Assembly (NCBI GenBank): GCA_963757335.1
Contig: CAVWRJ010000013.1
Coordinates: 62,001 to 126,000, forward strand
Source of the DNA: DASQPA01 sp963757335
GTDB lineage: Bacteria > Acidobacteriota > Thermoanaerobaculia > Multivoradales > UBA5704
DNA: 64,000 bases
Direction of reading: 5' to 3'
Part shown: in pieces, positions 52,029-58,120 of the stretch
How positions within the stretch are numbered: position 1 is the stretch's first letter
How the letters are laid out: each line of letters starts with the position of its first letter
Position numbers and translations under genes: made by a program
The notes under the pieces: model-generated
Databases searched by the model: none
The model's input: the letters and a program-made list of their open reading frames with translations, nothing else
What the model was told of the DNA's origin: nothing

Positions 52029-52058
52029 GGCCGCCCGAAACCCGGGCGGCCTTTTTTT
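52029..52058 (+). terminator. Intrinsic terminator of haloperoxidase 1
   Basis: Perfect 9-bp stem GGCCGCCCG/CGGGCGGCC, 5-nt loop, then seven T. It lies 85 bp after the stop and ends before the convergent gene. Confidence 0.9.
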
Positions 52059-52070
52059 GTCCGGCTTGGA

Positions 52071-52614
52071 TCAGAGCGTCGTGTCGGCGAGATCGTAGGG
52101 GCAGCGCTCGAAGCTCCCCGAGACGGTCCCCTTGCCGGACTCGCCCGTGTAGGCGCTGCTGAACGATCCGGAGACGAGGGAACCGGAGGGCGCAGCGGTC
52201 ACTCTGGATCGAGACCTTGGCCTGGCCTTTAGAGGTGCGGTAGGCCTCGCCCGTGTAGGTGGAGCGCACCCGGGCCTCCCCCTCGTATTCGCCGGCACCC
52301 CGGAAGTTCTCGATCCGGAGGACGACCTCCGGGGTGGTTCTCCAGGTGATCTGGAACGCCTTGTCGGCATTGAGGGTGCAGAAGGTGGGGGGCTCGGTGT
52401 CCACCTGGTAGTCCCCCTTGACGATGACACGGGAGGACGCGCTCTTGCCTCTCGCTTGAGCATGGATGGGCTGGCCGTCCTGACCGATCGACTTCGTCTC
52501 CTGGTGTGAGGACCGCCGATTGCAGGCACGCCCAAAGAGCACACCTAGCATGGCCGTACTCAAGAATAGGATGCTCAAAAGTAGGATGCGGCGCGACGAA
52601 GAGTCGGATGCCAT
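52071..52614 (-). CDS. Small lipoprotein A of the haloperoxidase locus, frameshifted
   Basis: About 180 residues when repaired. The N-terminus has a hydrophobic helix ending LLFGRAC-like (ILFLSTAMLGVLFGRAC), a possible lipobox. The mature part reads VIVKGDYQVDTEPPTFCTLNADKAFQI, then EYEGEARVRSTYTGEAYRTSKGQAKVSI. Near 52195 the frame shifts by one base; the other frame continues SGSFSSAYTGESGKGTVSGSFERCPYDLADTTL to the stop at 52071. Spacing, two Cys and the YTGExGKGTV...FERC end match the divergent protein B, so the two are paralogues. No family is recognised. It converges on haloperoxidase 1. Confidence 0.6.
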
Positions 52615-52651
52615 GCTTACTCCTTCAGGATTGCAGGGACGAGAACGAGTT

Positions 52652-52670
52652 CATCTATATGGATATGATG
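52652..52670. promoter_or_regulatory. ModE-box-like imperfect palindrome between the two small lipoprotein genes
   Basis: CATCTATAT-GG-ATATGATG: the halves CATCTATAT and CATCATAT differ by one inserted base. It lies between the divergent genes A (start 52614) and B (start 52753). E. coli ModE boxes also have TATAT-type halves. The link to the ModE-like gene at 55.5 kb is an inference. Confidence 0.35.
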
Positions 52671-52752
52671 ATGCCATCGGGCTGGTGGTTTGCCAAGGTG
52701 CTGTGGCATCCTCTTTTACTTGCCCCCAAGCTCGCTACTCGCGGAGGACTCC

Positions 52753-53400
52753 ATGCGCCCGAACCGATTCCGCCTACTCCTCGCCCTGTGCTTCCTGCTC
52801 GCCCTCTTGCCGCTCGCCGGCGCCTGCACCCGGCAGCCGGCGGAATCGAACGCGCCGGCCTCGCCCGCCACGGCAGCGCCCGCGGCCGGCCAACCGGCTC
52901 TGCCGCCCGGCAGCGCGCCGACAGCTTCCGCGGCTTCCGCGGCTTCCGGAGCCCCCGGATCTCCGGCCGCCGCCCCGCCGGTCTCGCTCGCCGGGGTCCG
53001 CTCGACCGCCATCGCCAGGGGCCACATCGTGCTCACCGGCGACTACCAGGCGGACTCCGACGCGGAAGTGACCTGCGCCCCGGCGGACACCGCTCTCCAG
53101 CTGACCTTCGTCGCACCCGGCAAGCCACGGGTGCTCATCCTCCTCGACGACCTCGCCGTCAAGGCGACCTCGGGCACCTACAAGGGCCCGGTCACGGTTC
53201 TGGTCAGAGACGTGGGGGAGTCGGCCTTCCGGCAGTCCGGCGGCAAGGCGAGCGCCGAGGTGACTGTCGACGACGTGGCGACCGGGAAGGCGGTATCCGG
53301 CGCTTTCGCTACGACCTACACGGGAGAGGCAGGGAAGGGTACGGTCAAGGCCCGTTTCGAGCGCTGCGTGTGGAAGCCGGAGCCGGCGGACCACCCCTGA
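52753..53400 (+). CDS. Small lipoprotein B of the haloperoxidase locus
   Basis: The 215-residue product has a lipoprotein signal (FRLLLALCFLLALLPLAGAC). A Pro/Ala/Ser-rich linker (about 28-80) precedes one domain of about 115 residues: IVLTGDYQADSDAEVTCAPADTALQL, VLILLDDLAVKATSGTYKGPVTVLV, and the end SGAFATTYTGEAGKGTVKARFERCVW. Two Cys are shared with protein A and could form a disulfide. The domain looks all-beta. The ATG at 52753 has GCGGAGGAC before it; a longer frame is open but lacks the signal at its start. The family is unrecognised; it may be an outer-membrane or periplasmic partner of the haloperoxidases. Confidence 0.7.
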   Translation: MRPNRFRLLLALCFLLALLPLAGACTRQPAESNAPASPATAAPAAGQPALPPGSAPTASAASAASGAPGSPAAAPPVSLAGVRSTAIARGHIVLTGDYQADSDAEVTCAPADTALQLTFVAPGKPRVLILLDDLAVKATSGTYKGPVTVLVRDVGESAFRQSGGKASAEVTVDDVATGKAVSGAFATTYTGEAGKGTVKARFERCVWKPEPADHP

Positions 53401-53414
53401 GATCCGGCGGCCGA

Positions 53415-53505
53415 GGTACGGGCTCCGCTCGATTCCGAGGACGGGCGACTGGCTGCGCGAAGCGCCCGAAGGAGCCCGCCCGCAGGAGCGAGCGGAGCCT
53501 GGGTT
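53415..53505. repeat. Dispersed hairpin element, copy (f)
   Basis: The arms GGCTCCGCTCG (53421-53431) and CGAGCGGAGCC (53489-53499) enclose the conserved core. It lies after gene B, and its right edge touches the -35 of haloperoxidase 2. Confidence 0.75.
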
Positions 53506-53532
53506 GTCCCGCTTCTGCTTCTCAGATACACT
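53504..53532 (+). promoter_or_regulatory. Promoter of haloperoxidase 2
   Basis: TTGTCC (53504-53509), 17-bp spacer, TACACT (53527-53532). The leader to the ATG at 53676 would be about 135 nt, long for this genome, so regulation in the leader is possible. Confidence 0.55.
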
Positions 53533-53675
53533 TCCAGAATTAGACGAATCCGAGCGGGAGGGTCTGCGGGCGCGGAGTTGTGAGGAACCCCACGCCCACA
53601 GGGCAGCCCCTTCTGCGGCCGAGCGTGGTTTTGCAAACCGAGCGAAGCTCAACCTTCAGGGAGAAAGGGCTTTCC

Positions 53676-55454
53676 ATGAGTGACAAGGACCTAAATACTT
53701 CGTCCCCTTCCACCACTTCTACGGAGCGGCCGGCGAAGTCGGATGTATCCGGCGTCAGCCGTCGCCGGTTCCTCGGCAGCATCGGCGGCGCCGCTGCGGT
53801 GGCCGCGATCGGCGCCGCCGGCGGTATCGCCATCGGCACCAAGGTCGGCCAGGCCGGGGTGGAAGACGATCTGGCGCCGATCGGCGACGCCAGCAGCGCC
53901 ACCGCCGCGACCTTGCGCCGCGACGCCTGCTTCAAGTTCCGCGTCGACGCGGCGACCTTCAACCGGGACCAGCCGCTCCCCGATCACGTGACCAACGGCG
54001 ACGAGGCGCTCTACCCGAGCCGCATCGGGAGCTACTCCAAGGGTCTGCCCCACAACCGCTATGGCGAGGTCGACTCCTATGCCTGGTCGACCTTCATGGC
54101 CGCCCTGACCTCCGGCTCCCCGGCGGCCTTCGAGAACATCGTGCTCGGCGGCGGCCGGCCCCTGGTCAACCCCCAGTCGGGCCTCGCCTTCGACATGGAG
54201 GGTACGGACAGCCACGCTCTCGCGACCCTCGCGCCGCCCCCGACCATCAGCAGCTCCGAGGCGGCGGCCGAGATGGTCGAGCACTACTGGATGGCTCTCC
54301 TGCGCGACACCAACTTCGACGACTACGAGAACAGCCCCCTGGCGGCCGCCGCGGTCGACGACCTGAACAAGCTCGCGGCGGCAGACTTCAAGGGCCCGCG
54401 GGAGAACGGCAAGGTGACGGCGCAGACCCTCTTCCGCGACAACTTCCCGGGGCAGGCGGTGGGCCCCTACATCTCCCAGTTCATGCTCCTGCCGACGCCC
54501 TTCGGTGCCCAGTTCGTCGACAACCACAACCGCACCTTCCTTCCCGGCACCGACCACATGACCAGCTACAACGAGTGGCTGACCGTGCAGAACGGCGGTG
54601 TCCTCGGCAGCAATATCTATGACACGACGCGCCGCTACCTCCGGACCGGCCGCGACGTCTCCGCCTGGGTGCAGAACGACGTGCTGTTCCAGGCCTACTT
54701 CAACGCCGCCCTGATCCTCATCACCCCGCCGAACGCGTCCGACGGCCAGACCGGCGGATTCGGCGCGCCGCTCAATCCGGGCAACCCCTACGCCAACTCC
54801 CGCACCCAGGCCGGCTTCGGCACCTACGGGGCGCCGGGCATCCTCGGCCTGATGTGCGAGATGGCGTCGCGGGCGCTCAAGGCCACGTGGTACCAGAAGT
54901 GGTTCGTCCATCGCCGCCTGCGGCCGGAGGCCTTCGGCGGCCTCGTGCACGTGCAGCGGACGAAGAACCGCTGGCCGGGCGTCCTCCATGCGAACATCCT
55001 GAACGCGCCGGTTCTCGACCGGGTGTACAGCAAGTACGGCAGCTACCTGCAGCCCCAGGCCTTCCCCGAGGGGTCGCCCACCCATGGGTCCTTCACCGCC
55101 GGCCATGCCACGGTGGCGGGCGCCTCGGTGACGATCTTGAAAGCCCTGTTCGACGAGAACGCCGTCATCAAGAACCCCGTCAAGGTCACCCCGGACGGTC
55201 TCGCGATCGTCCCCTACAGCGGTCCCGAGCTGACCATCGGCGGCGAGCTCAACAAGCTGGCCTCGAACATCGCCACCGGACGGAACCTGGCGGGCGTGCA
55301 CTGGCGCTCGGACTCGTACCAGTCCATGCTGCTCGGCGAGAAGCTCGCGATCAGCATCATGCGCGACCAGCGGGCCGGCTTCAACGAGAGCCGCGAGGGC
55401 TTCTACAAGGGCCAGACCTTCACCAAGTTCGACGGCACGAAGGCCACCGTCTAA
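53676..55454 (+). CDS. Vanadium-dependent haloperoxidase homologue 2, Tat-exported
   Basis: The 592-residue paralogue of the gene at 50150 has the same layout, with twin Arg at 29-30 (SRRRFLG). Active-site segments are WYQKWFVHRRLRPEAFGG (Lys408), FPEGSPTHGSFTAGHATVAGA (Ala475-Gly476-His477) and LNKLASNIATGRNLAGVHWRSD (His542). As in paralogue 1, Ala replaces the Ser of PSGH. The N-terminal 60 residues and the metal-distant loops differ more, so the two may prefer different halides or organic substrates. A strong terminator follows at 55484, and the ModE-like gene starts just after it. Acid-phosphatase-type activity is an alternative. Confidence 0.88.
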   Translation: MSDKDLNTSSPSTTSTERPAKSDVSGVSRRRFLGSIGGAAAVAAIGAAGGIAIGTKVGQAGVEDDLAPIGDASSATAATLRRDACFKFRVDAATFNRDQPLPDHVTNGDEALYPSRIGSYSKGLPHNRYGEVDSYAWSTFMAALTSGSPAAFENIVLGGGRPLVNPQSGLAFDMEGTDSHALATLAPPPTISSSEAAAEMVEHYWMALLRDTNFDDYENSPLAAAAVDDLNKLAAADFKGPRENGKVTAQTLFRDNFPGQAVGPYISQFMLLPTPFGAQFVDNHNRTFLPGTDHMTSYNEWLTVQNGGVLGSNIYDTTRRYLRTGRDVSAWVQNDVLFQAYFNAALILITPPNASDGQTGGFGAPLNPGNPYANSRTQAGFGTYGAPGILGLMCEMASRALKATWYQKWFVHRRLRPEAFGGLVHVQRTKNRWPGVLHANILNAPVLDRVYSKYGSYLQPQAFPEGSPTHGSFTAGHATVAGASVTILKALFDENAVIKNPVKVTPDGLAIVPYSGPELTIGGELNKLASNIATGRNLAGVHWRSDSYQSMLLGEKLAISIMRDQRAGFNESREGFYKGQTFTKFDGTKATV

Positions 55455-55483
55455 GACCTCCACCACCACCTCCATCCTCTTCG

Positions 55484-55520
55484 CGGCTGCCCGGATCCCT
55501 CCCGGGCAGCCGCTTCTTTT
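55484..55520 (+). terminator. Intrinsic terminator of haloperoxidase 2
   Basis: Perfect 11-bp stem CGGCTGCCCGG/CCGGGCAGCCG, 7-nt loop, then CTTCTTTTT. Confidence 0.88.
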
Positions 55521-55547
55521 TGGCCTGGAGTACGATGACAGGCAGCC

Positions 55548-55901
55548 ATGAGAGCCATGAGCACCCTCAAATTGCGCCTCCGGGTCCTCCAGGGTGAAGA
55601 GATCGCGCTCGGTCCCGGCAAGGTGGCCCTCCTCGAAGGCATCGAGCAGACCGGGACCCTGGCCGAGGCCGCCCGGCTCCTCGACATGTCCTACACCCGC
55701 GCCTGGAACCTCCTTCGCACCATGAACGCCTGCTTCAAGGAGCCGCTCGTCGAGTCGGAGCGGGGCGGCACCGGGCGCGGCCACGCGACGCTCACCGAAA
55801 CCGGCCGCGCGGTTCTCGCCCTCTACCGCGAGATGGAGCGGGAGGGCCGCCGCGCCGCCGAGCCCGCCTGGCAGGAGCTCTGCCGGCATCTCGCCGACTG
55901 A
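55548..55901 (+). CDS. ModE-like winged-helix regulator without oxyanion-binding domain
   Basis: The 117-residue product matches the DNA-binding domain of ModE: LKLRLRVLQGEEIALGPGKVALLEGIEQTGTLAEAARLLDMSYTRAWNLLRTMN with the helix-turn-helix at about 35-60. E. coli ModE has two extra Mop/TOBE domains that bind molybdate; they are absent here. So the ligand, if any, is sensed differently. A TACGAT lies 11 nt before the first ATG; the ATG three codons later is also possible. It is directly upstream of the porin-modA promoter and is the likely regulator of that unit and perhaps of the haloperoxidase genes. Confidence 0.85.
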   Translation: MRAMSTLKLRLRVLQGEEIALGPGKVALLEGIEQTGTLAEAARLLDMSYTRAWNLLRTMNACFKEPLVESERGGTGRGHATLTETGRAVLALYREMEREGRRAAEPAWQELCRHLAD

Positions 55902-55904
55902 CCT

Positions 55905-55930
55905 CCGATATCCTTGACGAAACATATCGG
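55905..55930. promoter_or_regulatory. ModE-box-like palindrome over the porin-modA promoter
   Basis: CCGATAT (55905-55911), 12 bp, ATATCGG (55924-55930): a perfect 7-bp inverted repeat. It begins 4 bp after the regulator stop and encloses the -35. Its CGATAT/ATATCG halves resemble ModE sites (CGnTATAT type). Confidence 0.65.
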
Positions 55931-55943
55931 CCGTTGCTAGTCT
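55914..55943 (+). promoter_or_regulatory. Promoter of the porin-modA unit
   Basis: TTGACG (55914-55919), 18-bp spacer, extended -10 TGCTAGTCT (TAGTCT 55938-55943). The -35 lies inside the palindrome, as expected for repression by the ModE-like protein. The leader to 56008 is about 58 nt and has an AGAGGAG Shine-Dalgarno. Confidence 0.7.
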
Positions 55944-56007
55944 CCCCGCGCTCCCGCAAATGGGGGCGCCATTCCCCTGTTTTCAGAGGGTTTTCAGAGG
56001 AGACCCC

Positions 56008-57189
56008 ATGCGGTTCCCGCTCCCTAGCCTGGCGCTCGCGGCGTGCGTCCTGGTGCTCGCGGCCCCTGCCGTCTTCGCTCAACCTCCGGCAGGCACTGCC
56101 GGTGCCACCACGGGTGACGCCAATATCGCCAATATCGCCAATGTCTCCAACGGCGCCAATGTCGCCGACGGCGCCAAGCCGACCCTGATCCTCGGCGGTC
56201 TGATCCAGGGCCAGTTCGAGGATGGGGACCGGGGGGACGCGCGCTTCCCCGCCACCGGCACCGACCGCTTCCTCCTCCGCCGCGCCCGCCTGAACGCCAC
56301 CGGCACCTTCCCCGAGGGCTTCGACTACCGCCTGGAATTCGACCTCGCGGGCTCCCTCTCGGCCACCACCGGCCTCCGCGCCCAGCTGACGGACGGCTAC
56401 GTCAATTGGAACCGCTACGCCTTCGCCAATATCCGCGCCGGCCAGTTCAAAACCCCGTTCGGCTTCGAGCAGCTCTACGCCGACCCGCGGCTGATCACCG
56501 CCGAGCGCAGCCTGGTGAACGACCGGCTGACCTTGAACCGCCAGCTCGGGGTGCAGGTCTGGGGCAACCTCCTCGACAAGCGGCTCACCTACGCGGTGGG
56601 GACCTTCAACGGCAACGGGGTCAACAACAACAGCAACGACAACAGCAAGTTCCTCTACGCGGGCCGGGTCACGGTCGTCCCCTGGAAGAGCCCGGAGGGT
56701 GGAAGCTGGAGCCTCGGCGGCAACGCCTTCACCTCGGAGGACACCGCGCTCTCGCTCCCCGATCTGAACCTCGATTCGACCCCCACCACCGCGGACAAGG
56801 ACAGCCTCTTCACCGGCAAGCGCCACGGCTATGGGGTCGACAGCCAGATCGAGACCGGCCCCTTCTCGCTCTGGGTCGAGTACCTGAAGGTCCGCTTCGA
56901 GCCCACGGACGCCCGGCCGGCCGCCCAGTTCGACTCCGACGGCGGCTACGTCCAGGCCGCTCTGTTTCTCATCCCCCAGCGCTTCCAGGTCGTCTTGAAG
57001 TACGAGACCTTCGACCCGCGGCGCGGTTTCTCCGGCGACGACGTGAGCACGGTGACCGCCGGGCTCAACTACTACATTCGGGGGAACGACCTGAAGCTCC
57101 TGCTCGACTATCTGCGGACCGACCTGGGCAACAACTCCACGGCTTCGAAGCAGAACAAGATCCTGCTCCGCTTCCAGGCGATGTTTTAG
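56008..57189 (+). CDS. Outer-membrane porin of the phosphate-selective OprO/OprP type
   Basis: The 393-residue product has a signal peptide (LPSLALAACVLVLAAPAVFAQ). A linker with NANIANIAN-like repeats follows, then a beta-barrel with alternating strands: RFLLRRARLNATGTFPEGFDYRLEFDLAG, ANIRAGQFKTPFGFEQL, RQLGVQVWGNLLDKRLTYAVGTFNG, and a last strand ending FQAMF (terminal Phe, as in outer-membrane porins). The RRARL and GQFKTPFG motifs are typical of Porin_O_P. This type passes anions such as phosphate or pyrophosphate. Next to modA it could admit molybdate or vanadate. The ATG at 56008 has a good Shine-Dalgarno. Confidence 0.85.
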   Translation: MRFPLPSLALAACVLVLAAPAVFAQPPAGTAGATTGDANIANIANVSNGANVADGAKPTLILGGLIQGQFEDGDRGDARFPATGTDRFLLRRARLNATGTFPEGFDYRLEFDLAGSLSATTGLRAQLTDGYVNWNRYAFANIRAGQFKTPFGFEQLYADPRLITAERSLVNDRLTLNRQLGVQVWGNLLDKRLTYAVGTFNGNGVNNNSNDNSKFLYAGRVTVVPWKSPEGGSWSLGGNAFTSEDTALSLPDLNLDSTPTTADKDSLFTGKRHGYGVDSQIETGPFSLWVEYLKVRFEPTDARPAAQFDSDGGYVQAALFLIPQRFQVVLKYETFDPRRGFSGDDVSTVTAGLNYYIRGNDLKLLLDYLRTDLGNNSTASKQNKILLRFQAMF

Positions 57190-57201
57190 AAGGAGATCCC
57201 G

Positions 57202-57969
57202 ATGCGCACTCTGCTCCTCCCCGCTCTCGCGCTCCTCCTGCTCGCTCCGGCCGCTCCGGCCGCGCCTCCGGTATCGGCGGCATCGGCGCGGCCGGAGATC
57301 CTCGTCTTCGCCGCGGCCTCGCTGTCCGATGTCCTGACCGAGATCGGCCGCGGCTACGAGGCCTCCGGGGGCAGCAAGGTGTCCTTCAACTTCGCCGGCT
57401 CGAACGATCTCGCCCGGCAGATCGAGGCCGGCGCCCCGGCCGCCGTCTTCCTCTCCGCCAACCGCGCCCAGGCCGAGCGCCTGGAGAAGGCGGGGAAGGT
57501 GAAGCCGGGGGCGTCGTTCCCCCTCCTCGGCAACATCCTCGTGGTCATCGCCCCGCGCGAGAGCGCAACCCCTCCCGTCACCGGCGCCCGCGACCTCCTC
57601 CGCTTCGAACGGCTCTCGCTCGCCGACCCCGCGGCGGTACCGGCTGGGGTGTACGCCAAAACCTGGCTGGAGAAGGAGGGTCTCTGGCCGCAGTTCGCCC
57701 CCAAGGTCGTTCCCGCCCTCGACGTCCGCGCCGCCCTGGCCGCGGTGGCGGCGGGGAACCTCCCGGCCGGGATCGTCTACGCGACCGATGCCGCCAGCTC
57801 CGACAAGGTGAAGGTGATCTACCGGGTCCCGGCCGACGCCACTCCCGACCTCCGCTACTATGCGGCGCCCGTCGCCCCCGGCTCGCCGGCCGCGGCGGCC
57901 TTCCTCGCCTTCTTGAAAGGCCCCCGGGCGCGGCAGGTCTTCGTCCGCGCCGGCTTCACTCCGATCTGA
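57202..57969 (+). CDS. modA: ModA-type oxyanion-binding protein
   Basis: The 255-residue periplasmic binding protein has a signal peptide (about 1-28). The oxyanion ligands of ModA are visible: Ser40 in FAAASLSDVL, Ser67 in FAGSNDLARQ, the VPAGVYAKTWLE segment, VRAALAAVAAG and Tyr in GIVYATDA. So molybdate/tungstate binding is expected; vanadate, which is also tetrahedral, is possible given the neighbours. No modB or modC is present in the window; the gene is followed by terminators. A Shine-Dalgarno AGAAGGAG precedes the ATG, 12 bp after the porin stop, so the two are one transcript. Confidence 0.9.
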   Translation: MRTLLLPALALLLLAPAAPAAPPVSAASARPEILVFAAASLSDVLTEIGRGYEASGGSKVSFNFAGSNDLARQIEAGAPAAVFLSANRAQAERLEKAGKVKPGASFPLLGNILVVIAPRESATPPVTGARDLLRFERLSLADPAAVPAGVYAKTWLEKEGLWPQFAPKVVPALDVRAALAAVAAGNLPAGIVYATDAASSDKVKVIYRVPADATPDLRYYAAPVAPGSPAAAAFLAFLKGPRARQVFVRAGFTPI

Positions 57970-57976
57970 TAAAAAG

Positions 57977-58051
57977 TGCCGGACGGAAGGTGTGGGCACC
58001 CACCCGTGCAGAGCACGGGAGAGGAGTTGGTACCTAAACCCCCGTCCGGCA
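57977..58051. ncRNA. Candidate structured RNA after modA
   Basis: A perfect 10-bp outer stem TGCCGGACGG (57977-57986) / CCGTCCGGCA (58042-58051) closes a loop with an inner perfect 7-bp hairpin CCCGTGC-AGA-GCACGGG (58003-58019) and a GGTGTGGGCACC turn. On the minus strand the outer stem is followed by CTTTTT. The function is unknown; it could be a complex terminator for one or both flanking genes. Confidence 0.4.
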
Positions 58052-58053
58052 AG

Positions 58054-58080
58054 AGCCCGGCCGAGGCCATCGGCCGGGCT
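58054..58080. terminator. Bidirectional terminator between modA and the TonB receptor
   Basis: Perfect 11-bp stem AGCCCGGCCGA/TCGGCCGGGCT with a 5-nt loop, between the two convergent genes. There is no long T tract. Confidence 0.55.
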
Positions 58081-58120
58081 CCGACTTCAAGCCATTTCCC
58101 GCGTCCGGCACCTCCCGGGC

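Noticed and set aside
53691..55925. A 744-codon minus-strand frame across haloperoxidase 2 and the regulator
   Set aside because: Shadow frame with Val/Glu/Gly-rich composition, antisense to two well-supported genes.
55792..57999. A 735-codon minus-strand frame across the porin and modA
   Set aside because: Shadow of two genes with signal peptides and clear family motifs.
58070..58120. modB/modC genes expected after modA
   Set aside because: Only terminators and the convergent TonB receptor follow; no permease or ATPase gene for an oxyanion importer is present in the window.
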